Shown in pieces: positions 9,484 to 18,668 of a stretch of 64,000 nucleotides of DNA (position 1 is its first letter; each line of letters opens with the position of its first letter). The DNA comes from Ignavibacteriales bacterium (GTDB taxonomy: Bacteria; Bacteroidota; Ignavibacteria; UBA10030). The notes below the pieces were generated by a model, which had not been told where the DNA came from, did no database searches, and saw only the letters and a program-made list of their open reading frames with translations. The DNA lies in assembly GCA_026390575.1 (NCBI GenBank), contig JAPLFR010000016.1, forward strand, positions 310,001 to 374,000, given 5' to 3'. The position numbers and the translations under genes are program-made.

Positions 9484-10341
9484 ATGAGAAAATGGTTAAA
9501 ATTATTTTTTCTCATTTCCTTATGTTTGGCAACGCTTTCGGTTTCGAACGCGCAAATTCCAAACGCTGGATTTGAAACGTGGACAGACGGTACACCAACC
9601 GGTTGGGTTACAGATAATGTTGCACCACTTTTTATACCTATTACCCAGTCGAATGACGCTCATTCCGGAACATCGTCTATGCAAGGAGCGACAATTCAGT
9701 ATCTAACAAATAATTACCCTGCCGAAGTCTCAGCTGATTTCTCGATCAGCGCTCGCTATAGTTCTTTCAAGGGTTGGTATAAATTTACTTCTGTAGGAGG
9801 AGATACACTTTATTTCCATGCCATTTTATATAAAGGTACGAATCCAATCGCAGGTGCGCAGTTCTTTACTGGAGTGAGTGTATCAAGCTACACTCAATTC
9901 AATGTGCCCATGACGTATTTTTCATCAGAGGTACCGGATGCAGCTATGATTGAAATTATAAACATTTCTTCAGGGGCATATCATCTTGGCACCACTTATA
10001 ATATTGATGACCTTAGTTTCGGTTCTGAAACAGGCGTCCAGGAGTCGGTCTCTGAAAAACCTGCCGGGTTTGCACTTTCACAGAACTATCCGAATCCGTT
10101 CAATCCATCGACGGCAATTACGTATCAGCTGCCAACTGAGAGTATGGTCCGCCTGGAAATTTATGATGTTATGGGAAGAACTTTGGCAATATTGGTAAAC
10201 GAGGAGAAGCCTGCTGGACAGTTTACGGCAACATTTGATGGCTCTAAATTTACGAGTGGTATTTATTTCTATCGCCTCAATGTGACAGTGCGGGATGGGA
10301 AATCATTCTCACAAACCAATAAGATGATATTGATGAAATAA
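9484..10341 (+). CDS. Secreted carbohydrate-binding-like protein with T9SS sorting domain
   Basis: A 285-residue exported protein. A signal peptide covers residues 1-23 (ending SVSNAQ). Residues 25-175 begin IPNAGFETWTDGTPTGWVTD and form a jelly-roll-like domain resembling the PCMD/CBM domains common in Bacteroidota surface proteins. The C-terminal 85 residues are a type A T9SS sorting domain (QNYPNPFNPSTAITYQLP, IYDVMGRTLAIL, SGIYFYRL, TNKMILMK). The product is expected on the cell surface or outside the cell. Its ligand cannot be read from the sequence. A Rho-independent terminator follows within 40 bases, so it is probably transcribed alone. Confidence 0.8.
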   Translation: MRKWLKLFFLISLCLATLSVSNAQIPNAGFETWTDGTPTGWVTDNVAPLFIPITQSNDAHSGTSSMQGATIQYLTNNYPAEVSADFSISARYSSFKGWYKFTSVGGDTLYFHAILYKGTNPIAGAQFFTGVSVSSYTQFNVPMTYFSSEVPDAAMIEIINISSGAYHLGTTYNIDDLSFGSETGVQESVSEKPAGFALSQNYPNPFNPSTAITYQLPTESMVRLEIYDVMGRTLAILVNEEKPAGQFTATFDGSKFTSGIYFYRLNVTVRDGKSFSQTNKMILMK

Positions 10342-10375
10342 AAATTACCGCGCACAATACATATCCACGAACACT

Positions 10376-10410
10376 ACAAACGGCGTCAAGAAGGCGCCGT
10401 TTGTGTTTTA
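10376..10410 (+). terminator. Rho-independent terminator
   Basis: A perfect ten-base stem ACAAACGGCG / CGCCGTTTGT with a nine-base loop is followed by GTTTTA. It lies 35 bases after the T9SS protein gene ending at 10341 and points the same way. Confidence 0.8.
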
Positions 10411-10487
10411 CTCCTATTCAGAAGAAGATCCTGATGATAAACGCATCATCGACAAAACAGTACACCGTTGGAGTCTGCGGTCATGAA

Positions 10488-11309
10488 TTAGTTTGAGAAC
10501 TTCAAATGGACCATCGACATAATTTTTAAACGATCGGAAAGAAAAGTTCCGTACTTATTTCTAAGTGATAACCTCTTCTTCATCCCTTTGAACATGGGAT
10601 ATTCATCAATAAGTGTAATTCTTTTATCCCAGGTTTGAATGTGTTTTGCTGTTTCAATTCCCCATTTTAAAAAAGCAGTCTTATCCATACCGCCGGCTTC
10701 AATGACCTTTTTGTTGGCAACCATTACACCTAAGGGTGAAGCCTCATCAAATATTAATTCACCTAATGGAAACTTATCAGCAAGCCGGACGAAGAACTTC
10801 TTCATTTCAGCTTCATTAAAATAGTAGAATACACCGACAGCTATAAACAAAATTGCATCATCGACCTTCACATGATGAAGCCAGCTTTCATCCAAAAAAG
10901 AAGCAGCGATACATTCACTTCTCCTGGGTTCCGGAATAAGACTCCTGCGAAGTTCGATCACGTCCGGCAAATCCAAATTGTACCACCGGAGATTCCCATT
11001 ATCTATCCTACTGAGGGTCGTATCTAAACCGCAGCCAATATTGACAATAGTCGCTCTGGGGTGTCTTAAAAGGAATTGCTTTATTGTTCGATCAACATGC
11101 AAACAACGGACTATCCAAGCGAGGCGCGTGATCTCACTCATGTTATTTGTTATCGTTGAAAAGTCGTAGTTTATCTTTTCAATTATTTGGACAGCAGCTG
11201 TATCTACCAATAATGGCTTTTGTTTGCGGGTTTCGACCGCACGCCCCCACAGAGGAAGCAGGAGTGTCTTCTGAACACTTCCGAGATCGATTGCTTTTTT
11301 TTCCGGCAT
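10488..11309 (-). CDS. LCM/TcmP-family SAM-dependent methyltransferase
   Basis: A 273-residue protein of the leucine carboxyl methyltransferase-like family, which in bacteria includes O-methyltransferases of small polyketides such as TcmP. Visible features are SVQKTLLLPLWGRAVETRK near the start, the SAM-binding motif I ATIVNIGCGLDTTLSRID near residue 87, an acidic end of strand 2 in WYNLDLPDVIELRR, and a motif IV-like LFIAVGVFYYF. The substrate is unknown and no biosynthetic cluster surrounds it. It is encoded convergently to the T9SS protein upstream of it. Confidence 0.75.
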   Translation of the reverse strand: MPEKKAIDLGSVQKTLLLPLWGRAVETRKQKPLLVDTAAVQIIEKINYDFSTITNNMSEITRLAWIVRCLHVDRTIKQFLLRHPRATIVNIGCGLDTTLSRIDNGNLRWYNLDLPDVIELRRSLIPEPRRSECIAASFLDESWLHHVKVDDAILFIAVGVFYYFNEAEMKKFFVRLADKFPLGELIFDEASPLGVMVANKKVIEAGGMDKTAFLKWGIETAKHIQTWDKRITLIDEYPMFKGMKKRLSLRNKYGTFLSDRLKIMSMVHLKFSN

Positions 11310-11358
11310 ACTTTCTTGCGTTCCAAAGATTTACATTGATTGAGAAATAGCTCAATAT

Positions 11359-11712
11359 TTACGTAAGTTGCAGTGATTTCAGCAACTCCAAAAACGGATT
11401 TAGAATGAACTCCAATATTCCAAGAAAAAGTATTAAAGAGGCAAATCTTATTCCCCATTTCGACCAGATCTTTTGTTCCAGTTGGAATTGTTCCACGCTC
11501 TCCCACCGTTTATTCTGCCACGACCATTCATTTCCCCTCATTCCCAAAACTATCATCATGATAAATCCGACAATCGGTACGATGCAAAAAAAAGCAATAT
11601 AGGTCTTGTTACGAATTCCCCAAACCCAGTTCAGGAAAAAGGCACCCCAATTCCATCGGATAATTTCTCGTGGGACATCTGCCGTTTCTCCCTGTCCCGA
11701 TGTGTTTTCCAT
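11359..11712 (-). CDS. Small membrane protein (hypothetical)
   Basis: A 117-residue protein with a hydrophilic N-terminus, then IIRWNWGAFFLNWVWGIRN (a motif seen in small DUF2628-like membrane proteins) and two or three hydrophobic segments (about 35-57 and 88-110). No catalytic motif is visible and its function is unknown. It is the third of a loose series of minus-strand genes and is not obviously co-transcribed with its neighbours. Confidence 0.6.
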   Translation of the reverse strand: MENTSGQGETADVPREIIRWNWGAFFLNWVWGIRNKTYIAFFCIVPIVGFIMMIVLGMRGNEWSWQNKRWESVEQFQLEQKIWSKWGIRFASLILFLGILEFILNPFLELLKSLQLT

Positions 11713-11810
11713 AACAACATTCCTTTTATTTCTGTAATCAGTATATCCTTATTACGACACGCATATTCTCGTTGTTACTCAAGTGAAATGAAGCGGTCAG
11801 ATGCGGATGA

Positions 11811-12440
11811 TCATATTTGCTGCATAAAAAATAGCCGTACTCCTAATCCCATCAGTACTGCACCTGTCACTCTTTGTCGCCATTTGTGGATACTGCTGTT
11901 CCCTGCAAACCAATCGCTCGTCTTCGCAACAAGGACAGCCAAAAGCGATTCGTAAACGATATCCAGCACCGCGAGAATCCCTCCTAATAATATAAATTGC
12001 ATAATGACCCATCCGCGACGAGGATCGACGAACTGAGGTACAAATGCTAGAAAGAAGAGAGCAACTTTCGGATTGAGAACGCCGGTGATAAAAGCTTTCG
12101 TAAAATGTCCGGTAGGTTCTTTATTGGATAATTCTGATACTATATTTAAATCTTGGTGTGTCTTAAACGCGTTGATTCCAAGATATATCAAATAGACAGC
12201 TCCTATATATTTAACAGCGTTAAAAGCCATTGTCGATGTTGACAGGATAGCTGATAATCCTATGGCAGCTCCGATAGCATGAACGAATACAGCTGTATTA
12301 AGTCCGATGGCTGTAATGATACCTGCTTTCCTTCCTTCACCAATGGTTCTTGCAATAACAAGAGCCTGTGCCGGACCTGGAGCAAGAATGATAATAATAC
12401 TTGCTGTTATGTACGTAAGCAGCGTTGTTGTTTCAAACAT
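11811..12440 (-). CDS. LysE/RhtB-family amino-acid exporter
   Basis: A 209-residue inner-membrane protein with about six hydrophobic helices. The N-terminus LAPGPAQALVIARTIGEGRKAG holds the family's P-G-P and G-x-x-x-G motif, followed by YIGAVYLIYLGINAF and FITGVLNPKVALFFLAFVPQF, all standard for LysE/RhtB translocators that export amino acids or homoserine lactones. The substrate cannot be told from sequence. It is a single gene, not linked to amino-acid genes here. Confidence 0.85.
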   Translation of the reverse strand: MFETTTLLTYITASIIIILAPGPAQALVIARTIGEGRKAGIITAIGLNTAVFVHAIGAAIGLSAILSTSTMAFNAVKYIGAVYLIYLGINAFKTHQDLNIVSELSNKEPTGHFTKAFITGVLNPKVALFFLAFVPQFVDPRRGWVIMQFILLGGILAVLDIVYESLLAVLVAKTSDWFAGNSSIHKWRQRVTGAVLMGLGVRLFFMQQI

Positions 12441-12520
12441 GAGTATACGCAGCTCTATCCTTCGAACTCAGCGAAAGAATTGTGGATTCTCCTTTCAACT
12501 TCATTTGAAGTGAAGCGCAA

Positions 12521-13786
12521 TTAAGGTTGGATCGATTTCTTTTCCATCTCATATTTCACGACAAAAATATCGTGTTCCCCAGCGACAGAATTAAAAAGAT
12601 TTCCTCCCGTCAATCCCGTATGATAGACATTTCCTTTTCTATCGAAACAGACACCTTTGCCGCATGTACCACCGAATTTTCCTGCCGCGACACTATTTCT
12701 GGTCCATAACAAGTCGCCATCTTTTGTGAACATTCGGACAAACGACTGGCAATCGGGCCAATGCTGACAACCGCTGACGACAATATTATCCGATATTTTT
12801 TCATTCATATCGATACCGAGAATTCCGTCCCACTTTTCTGTACCAAATTGGTGTGACCAGACTATTTCACCATTCTTATTCATTTTTATAAGAAGACAAT
12901 CACCCTCTCCCTGGTTTTTACCCGCAAAATCTCCGCCGGTTGAACCTCCTATATAAAGGTTCCCTTTCTTATCCACTACAGTATGTGATGCATTATCATA
13001 ATTGTCCGTGCCAAATTGAATAAATCGTATTTGCTCACCATGAGTAGAAAATAATCCTACGAAAGCATCCCACTTTCCTTTATTCTTGCACGCGAGGTCG
13101 CCGGAAGTGTTGCCGCAAACATAAATAACCGACGTAGCATCTCCGCTTACTCCTAAACAATCATCATTTTCTGGTGTCCCAAATTGAACGGCAAATATTT
13201 TGTTTCCGGCTGTGTCCAATTTCAAGAGAACACCATCGGTCTTGCCGAAAGACGTTTTACCAATACATCCTTTTGTCACTCCTGAGATATAGATATCCCT
13301 TTTTTCATCCACGTAGATTCCATTCCCGACATCAACACTATCGGATCCATATTGCTGCTGCCATTTTAGGTTGCCAGAACTATCAAATGTAACGACCCAG
13401 ATATCTGTTGATCCATACGATTGTGTTACTACGCCGCCTGTCGCTCCGGTCAAATAAATATTTCCCAGATTATCTATTGTAAGCCAATTAATATTATCAT
13501 CTTCTTTCGTCCCAAATTGCTTTGTCCAGAGAATAGCTCCTGTACTGTCAAGTTTTGTAAGAAACCCATCTGCTTTCCCATAATTGCTGCCGGATAAATT
13601 TCCTTGCGTGCTTCCCGCAACATAGACATTTCCTACTTGATCGGCTACCGCATTTAAACCTGCTTCTTCCTTCTCCGAGCCGAATTGTCGCCCCCAAACG
13701 AAATTCGTTTGCGGTAGAACATCATAGTGAACATTAATCAGTAACGATAAAAGCAAAGGTACGTGGAATAATAATACTTTCTTCAT
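12521..13786 (-). CDS. Exported SBBP-repeat beta-propeller protein
   Basis: A 421-residue protein with an N-terminal signal or anchor (MKKVLLFHVPLLLSLLINVH). It has about seven repeats of roughly 50 residues of the form QFGT-(x)-D...GNIYLTGATGG, where NVYVAGSTQGNL, NIYLTGATGG, DIYISGVTKG, VIYVCGNTSG, NLYIGGSTGG and VYHTGLTGGNL are visible. These are SBBP (seven-bladed beta-propeller) repeats. No T9SS sorting domain is present, so it may stay periplasmic or be a lipid-free secreted protein. Its function is unknown. Confidence 0.75.
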   Translation of the reverse strand: MKKVLLFHVPLLLSLLINVHYDVLPQTNFVWGRQFGSEKEEAGLNAVADQVGNVYVAGSTQGNLSGSNYGKADGFLTKLDSTGAILWTKQFGTKEDDNINWLTIDNLGNIYLTGATGGVVTQSYGSTDIWVVTFDSSGNLKWQQQYGSDSVDVGNGIYVDEKRDIYISGVTKGCIGKTSFGKTDGVLLKLDTAGNKIFAVQFGTPENDDCLGVSGDATSVIYVCGNTSGDLACKNKGKWDAFVGLFSTHGEQIRFIQFGTDNYDNASHTVVDKKGNLYIGGSTGGDFAGKNQGEGDCLLIKMNKNGEIVWSHQFGTEKWDGILGIDMNEKISDNIVVSGCQHWPDCQSFVRMFTKDGDLLWTRNSVAAGKFGGTCGKGVCFDRKGNVYHTGLTGGNLFNSVAGEHDIFVVKYEMEKKSIQP

Positions 13787-13822
13787 GTTGTCACCCTTAT
13801 TATTTTTATATTATTTTTATTG

Positions 13823-14581
13823 TTATTTCGTGTACGTTTTCGAAGACGTTCGAAATCTATCATAGATCCTCACTACCACCGAGGCAACAGTGATTGAAAC
13901 AGCAGAACCGGATAAAAAGTTAACAATCGTGTACCTCAGTAATCGCACAAAGGAAACATGGGGCAGTGTAAAAGAGCGGGCAATACAAAATACAACGAGA
14001 ACAAATAATGCAGTTATCCAGAAGCTTTTTGGGTGACGGGGAACAACAAGTAGAGGCTTTTCGGAGATATGGAGAATGACGACAAAGAGAACCGTAACCG
14101 CGCCTAATATACCGCAGCCATATTGCAGGAGCTTGAATATGGGAATCTGATAGATAAATGTTCTCTCAGTGAGAAAGGAAATATTTTGGACAAAATAACC
14201 GGAGCTATGTGTAAAACTATCCCAGACAAGGTGCGTTATGATTCCAACAAAAGCCGAAAAGAGAATTATGAAGAGACGAAAGAGGGATTTATATTCCCAA
14301 CTATTTGTCAACCAATCTGAATATTTAAGCGCCAACGATCGAGGCAAAGCAGATGCAAGGCTTGACTTGATGATGAAATGCCATACACATGCGGCACCGA
14401 GGGTGACGGGAATGCAATAACGTATAATACCATTCGGTGAATGACTAATCAAAGTACCGATTTGCGTCCGAAACAGATAATCAAAATCCGGAGCCATACT
14501 GCCAATGACAAGACACGTCATATCCAATCGTGTTTTTCGAAAGGGGAAGACAGCTAACGGATGGGCAAGAGTAAATGGCAT
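13823..14581 (-). CDS. DUF4184-family membrane protein
   Basis: From the ATG at 14581 the product has 252 residues and begins MPFTLAHPLAVFPFRK, followed by MAPDFDYLFR. These are the conserved N-terminal motifs (TxxHP and APDxDY) of DUF4184 membrane proteins, which resemble metal-dependent membrane hydrolases (YdjM/LrgB-like) with conserved His and Asp residues, and THLVWDSFTHSSGYF supplies further ones. Six or so hydrophobic helices are visible. The biological role is unknown. The upstream in-frame start would add four residues. Confidence 0.75.
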   Translation of the reverse strand: MPFTLAHPLAVFPFRKTRLDMTCLVIGSMAPDFDYLFRTQIGTLISHSPNGIIRYCIPVTLGAACVWHFIIKSSLASALPRSLALKYSDWLTNSWEYKSLFRLFIILFSAFVGIITHLVWDSFTHSSGYFVQNISFLTERTFIYQIPIFKLLQYGCGILGAVTVLFVVILHISEKPLLVVPRHPKSFWITALFVLVVFCIARSFTLPHVSFVRLLRYTIVNFLSGSAVSITVASVVVRIYDRFRTSSKTYTK

Positions 14582-14632
14582 AGAAGTATACACTCAAAAT
14601 TTATTTTTTTATTTTTGTTGTGTAAAAGTTTT

Positions 14633-15064
14633 TTACTCGACATGCCTTTCTTGATTTGCTTTAATATAATGCCATCCGATAAAATAAGCCACTAGAGATG
14701 CGACAAACGATGCAAGTATGTCCAGTGCGTCAATCAGATACTGCCAAAAAAGATATTACACTATTTCCCAAAGCGATAATCCGATACAAACGATGAAACA
14801 ATAGAGAATCAACTTTTTTCTCAATAAAGGCACATTCATCACCATTCTTTTTTCAGGGAATGTATCTACGAGCGACACTAGCAAAAAAGGTAACCCAATT
14901 GATGCCAAGAAATTAGGAGCAATTCCCAGTAAGAAGGCAGGAAAATGACTTAAATTGAAATGTGATGCCCTTACAATATGGATGATGAGATTTGACAAGA
15001 AACTCGTCAACGTCATGAGTGCGCTGAGTCTGATAATTATTTGTTTTTGAATTGAATATTGCAT
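14633..15064 (-). pseudogene. Small polytopic membrane protein interrupted by an in-frame stop
   Basis: The first part, starting at 15064, encodes 102 residues with three hydrophobic helices and stops at TAA (14756-14758) after LSLWEIV. The same frame continues without any shift as YLFWQYLIDALDILASFVAS and LVAYFIGWHYIKANQERHVE to a stop at 14633-14635, adding a fourth helix with typical membrane-protein composition. The most economical reading is one ancestral gene of about 143 residues with CAA changed to TAA. It could be a recent pseudogene, a sequencing error, or a functional truncated form. I do not recognise the family. Confidence 0.6.
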
Positions 15065-15160
15065 GGCCTTGAAATAAAAATATAGTTTGAATACGAATGC
15101 ACTACGTCTCTATGCCTTACCTCTGTACAGAAACGGTAGAACGATTTCAGTTGAGACACA

Positions 15161-15190
15161 AACGCCGATGATGTTTCCACCACCGGCGTT
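15161..15190. repeat. Hairpin flanking the RAYT gene, 3' side
   Basis: AACGCCGATG at 15161-15170 pairs with CACCGGCGTT at 15181-15190 (one mismatch) across a ten-base loop. It nearly repeats the element at 15768-15797 and ends two bases from the RAYT stop codon. The two copies lie in the same orientation on either side of the gene. Confidence 0.75.
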
Positions 15191-15191
15191 A

Positions 15192-15746
15192 TCATTTCTC
15201 GCTTTGTAAAAATAACGGTACATCTTCTGGGTTTTCTTTGTCAAACGCCCATGTAACAACATTATTAGCAATGTAATCACGGATGTTTTGCAATTCATTT
15301 TCGCTGCGGATGATGCGGTCGTAATATCTTGGCTGCCAGAACTGGGCATCCCCTGTTAAATGCATTTCATTGATTCTTTTTGTAACTGCAGATTTGAATG
15401 ATCTCACAATTGTTGAAACGGAATCTGAAACAGGTCTCCCAAATCGTTCTGGTAGGGACACGGCATGCCGTGTCCCTACTACTGATTCATTCAATATTAA
15501 TATTCCATGTATATGATTCGGCATAACAACATATTCATCCAATTCGACATTTGAAAAATGTTCCAGAATTCCCTTCCAACATCTATCGACTATTTTCCCT
15601 CTATCATTCAAATCCATCTTACCGCTTACGATTGAACCAAATATGCAGTTATGATTCTTTGTACAAATCGTTACAAAATATTCTCCTGGTTGAGAATAAT
15701 CAAACTCTTTGAGACGAATCGATTTTCTTTGGCGCTTTTCTATCAT
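15192..15746 (-). CDS. REP-associated tyrosine transposase (RAYT, Y1/HUH family)
   Basis: A 184-residue single-strand DNA transposase of the TnpA-REP type. It begins with the family N-terminus RKSIRLKEFDYSQPGEYFVT and has the HUH metal-binding motif in MPNHIHGILI and the catalytic-helix region FWQPRYYDRIIRSENELQNI with the expected Tyr. RAYT proteins nick and move short palindromic REP sequences. The ATG at 15746 is preferred over a TTG start further upstream. The gene is bracketed by two copies of one hairpin and has a perfect palindrome embedded in its frame (15452-15479), encoding about GTRHAVSLP. The central motifs are intact, so it may be active. Confidence 0.9.
   Translation of the reverse strand: MIEKRQRKSIRLKEFDYSQPGEYFVTICTKNHNCIFGSIVSGKMDLNDRGKIVDRCWKGILEHFSNVELDEYVVMPNHIHGILILNESVVGTRHAVSLPERFGRPVSDSVSTIVRSFKSAVTKRINEMHLTGDAQFWQPRYYDRIIRSENELQNIRDYIANNVVTWAFDKENPEDVPLFLQSEK
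15452..15479. repeat. Perfect 28-base palindrome inside the RAYT gene
   Basis: GTAGGGACACGGCA at 15452-15465 is followed directly by its exact complement to 15479. The reading frame passes through it without interruption. Its GGGACA/TGTCCC core resembles the other interspersed palindromes in the window in size and composition. Confidence 0.85.
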
Positions 15747-15767
15747 CAATACAATACTAAAACACAA

Positions 15768-15797
15768 AACGCCGGTGATGTTACCACCACCGGCGTT
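15768..15797. repeat. Hairpin flanking the RAYT gene, 5' side
   Basis: AACGCCGGTG at 15768-15777 pairs perfectly with CACCGGCGTT at 15788-15797 across a ten-base loop. It is the sister of the element at 15161-15190 and lies 22 bases upstream of the RAYT start. Confidence 0.8.
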
Positions 15798-15911
15798 CGT
15801 TATTATCCAACTTTATTTTATTCCCCAACAATTCATAGCCTCATCCTATTGTTGTGAGTATATTTGGTAAACCTTGCGAAGGTTTCAAATCCTTCGCAAG
15901 GTTATCACATC

Positions 15912-18668
15912 TTATGAGCATCCGCTTGTTGATCCACACTCAAGACATTTGTAACACGAGCCGCTGCGGATCATAATACTGCCGCACTCGTGGCACGGGG
16001 GCGCATCGGATTGTGTCTCAAACACAAATTTTTCATTCTTTTCCAGCACTGATGCGGCTTTTGTCGCCGCGGCGTTGAGAATTGCAGCTGGCTTTTTCGC
16101 GGTTTCTGCACTGATCTGCACACCGCTCATGGGCGCCTCACCGCGATCTTCTATAAGGAACTTCTTGCCAAGCCATCGGAAAATATAATCGCTCACCGAT
16201 TTTGCTATCGGGATATCCGGATTGTTTGTGAATCCGGACGGTTCATAGCGCGCGTGACTGAACTTATCCACCAGCACCTTCAGCGGTACGCCGTACTGCA
16301 GGGCTATCGAAACCGATGTTGCCAACGAATCCATCAATCCTGAAATCGTTGAGCCCTCTTTGGACATCGTTATGAACAGTTCACCGGGTGACCCGTCTTC
16401 AAACATACCGACAGTGATGTATCCTTCGTGTCCGGCAATACTGAACTTGTGCGTGATAGATTGGCGCTCATCCGGCAAGTGCCGCCGTGCAGGTTTTGCT
16501 GCAGCCTGCTGTTTATCCTTTTTCTTATCGAGCGATGTGCTCAGCGGCTGTGTCCGCTTGCATCCATCCCGATAGACGGCAATCGATTTAAGGCCGAGCT
16601 TCCATGCTTCGATGTAGGACTGCATAATATCTTCCGCTGTTACGTCGGTCGGCATGTTCACTGTCTTAGAGATCGCACCAGAGAGGAATGGCTGTGCTGC
16701 CGACATCATCTTGATATGCCCCATATAAGGAATAGAGCGTTTCCCGTTTGCCGGTTTGAATGCGCAGTCAAATACAGGAAGATGTTCTTCTTTCAGGTGC
16801 GGTGCACCTTCTATGGTATCGTTCTTATCGATATAGGAAATAATATGTTCGATCTGTTCGTCGTCGTAGCCCAGTTTCGTAAGTGCCTCCGGCACCGTTT
16901 GGTTGATGATCTTCATCAAACCGCCGCCGCTCATTTTCTTGTACTTCACAAGCGCGATATCCGGTTCAATTCCCGTGGTATCACAATCCATCATGAAACC
17001 GATGGTCCCTGTCGGAGCAAGAACGGTCGTTTGCGAGTTGCGGATGCCGTGCGTTCGTCCAAGCTCAACAACATCCTTCCATACATTACATTGCGCCTCC
17101 CAAAGACTGGGTTCTACCGCATTCTTATCGATGCGTTCCGCGTGAATGCCATGTTTCGACATCACGTTCAACATCGGATCTCTATTCACTGCAAATCCGC
17201 TGAACGGACCTTGTGCTTCAGCAATTCTGGCCGATTGTTTATATGCTTCGCCGCACATCAGCGATGTGATTGCTGCGGCAAGCGTTCTGCCCTCAATACT
17301 ATCATATGCAACGCCGCGCGACATCAGCAGGGCGCCGAGGTTCGCATACCCGAGTCCAAGCGGGCGATAGTCATGGCTGTTTTGTGTGATTGCCGGTGTC
17401 GGGTAACTCGAATTATCAACAGACATTTCCATTGCAGTAATCGTAACCTGAATAGCTTTTTTAAATGCGTCCACGTCGAGATCGCCATTCGTTCTCCGGA
17501 ACTTCATCAAGTTCAGCGATGCGAGGTTGCACGCACTGTCATCGAGGAACATGTACTCGCTGCAGGGATTCGATGAATGAATCGGTGCAGTACCGGAACA
17601 CGTATGCCAGTTGTTGATGGTCGAATCAAATTGAATACCCGGGTCGCCGCAGATCCATGCCGCATCGGCAATTTGTTTCATCAGATCGCGCGCGTGAAAT
17701 CGTTCTACCGGCATTCCACCTTTGACAGCCTTGGTCCAAAATTCTTTATCTTCCAGCACGGCTTTCATAAACTCGTCGCTTACGCGAATGGAGTGATTGG
17801 CATTCTGGTAGAACACAGAATCATACGCACCGCCGGGAACATTGAAGCCGCCATCATAACCCGCGTCGATGAGCGCCCATGCTTTTTTCTCCTCTTCCGC
17901 TTTACAATTGATGAAACTGGCAATATCCGGATGGTCAACATTTAAGATGACCATTTTTGCAGCGCGGCGTGTCTTCCCTCCAGATTTGATTACACCTGCA
18001 AACGCATCGTACCCTTTCATAAACGAGACAGGGCCGGATGCAGTACCGCCGCCGGTGATACGTTCTTTTGAAGAACGAAGGGTTGAAAGGTTAGAACCTG
18101 TGCCCGAACCGTATTTAAAGAGCATGCCCTCTGTTTTTGCAAGCTCCAGTATAGAGGACATTGAATCTTTCACCGAATTAATAAAGCACGCCGAACATTG
18201 CGGCATTTTTTCCACGCCCACGTTAAACCATACCGGGCTGTTGAAAGACATATACTGATTGACGAGAAGGAAGAGCAGCTCATGATAAAATATTTCCGCA
18301 TCTTCTTCTGATGCGAAATAGCCGTCTTTTAATCCCCATGTGTAATATGATTTGGCAACACGATCAACAAGCTGGCGTATGCTCGTTTCGCGTTCTGCAG
18401 TTCCTAATTGGCCATAAAAGTATTTCGAGACAACAACATTTGTTGCGGTCATCGACCATGATTTTGGGATTTCAACATCTTTCTGTTCAAAGATTTTTTC
18501 GCCTCGATCGTTCGAGATGATTGCAGTGCGCAGTTCCCATTCAACTTCATCAAACGGATGAACACCTCGACGCGTAAAGTACCGCTCGAAACGCAGTCCA
18601 CGTTTCGCAGCTGAATGTTCATTGTTGTGAGAATCGACTGAAACATTGGTGGGTTGCAAATTTCGCAT
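15912..18668 (-). CDS. nrdJ: Adenosylcobalamin-dependent (class II) ribonucleotide reductase
   Basis: It reduces ribonucleotides to deoxyribonucleotides with a B12-derived radical, independent of oxygen. The 918-residue protein contains the ten-stranded barrel with PVWFNVGV, CSACFINSV, the loop KYGSGTGSNLS, the active-site segment NPCSEYMFLDDSACNLASLN and the second-half motif VLAPTGTIGFMMDCDTTGIE (in two pieces). After about residue 720 come a TSCPD domain (MFEDGSPGELFITMSKEGS) and a C-terminal cysteine-rich tail (CHECG...CYKCLECG...CS) that carries the redox cysteines and a likely zinc site. It is a long single gene. No other nrd genes are visible, so this may be the main reductase under anoxia. 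Confidence 0.95.
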   Translation of the reverse strand: MRNLQPTNVSVDSHNNEHSAAKRGLRFERYFTRRGVHPFDEVEWELRTAIISNDRGEKIFEQKDVEIPKSWSMTATNVVVSKYFYGQLGTAERETSIRQLVDRVAKSYYTWGLKDGYFASEEDAEIFYHELLFLLVNQYMSFNSPVWFNVGVEKMPQCSACFINSVKDSMSSILELAKTEGMLFKYGSGTGSNLSTLRSSKERITGGGTASGPVSFMKGYDAFAGVIKSGGKTRRAAKMVILNVDHPDIASFINCKAEEEKKAWALIDAGYDGGFNVPGGAYDSVFYQNANHSIRVSDEFMKAVLEDKEFWTKAVKGGMPVERFHARDLMKQIADAAWICGDPGIQFDSTINNWHTCSGTAPIHSSNPCSEYMFLDDSACNLASLNLMKFRRTNGDLDVDAFKKAIQVTITAMEMSVDNSSYPTPAITQNSHDYRPLGLGYANLGALLMSRGVAYDSIEGRTLAAAITSLMCGEAYKQSARIAEAQGPFSGFAVNRDPMLNVMSKHGIHAERIDKNAVEPSLWEAQCNVWKDVVELGRTHGIRNSQTTVLAPTGTIGFMMDCDTTGIEPDIALVKYKKMSGGGLMKIINQTVPEALTKLGYDDEQIEHIISYIDKNDTIEGAPHLKEEHLPVFDCAFKPANGKRSIPYMGHIKMMSAAQPFLSGAISKTVNMPTDVTAEDIMQSYIEAWKLGLKSIAVYRDGCKRTQPLSTSLDKKKDKQQAAAKPARRHLPDERQSITHKFSIAGHEGYITVGMFEDGSPGELFITMSKEGSTISGLMDSLATSVSIALQYGVPLKVLVDKFSHARYEPSGFTNNPDIPIAKSVSDYIFRWLGKKFLIEDRGEAPMSGVQISAETAKKPAAILNAAATKAASVLEKNEKFVFETQSDAPPCHECGSIMIRSGSCYKCLECGSTSGCS

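Noticed and set aside
15110-15349. Minus-strand ORF of 79 codons overlapping the RAYT 3' end
   Set aside because: It lies in another frame of the RAYT gene and its flanking hairpin, and has no recognisable features.
16428-17576. Long plus-strand ORF (382 codons) opposite nrdJ
   Set aside because: It is the antisense shadow of a well-conserved gene; its translation is rich in Cys, Arg and His with no domain.
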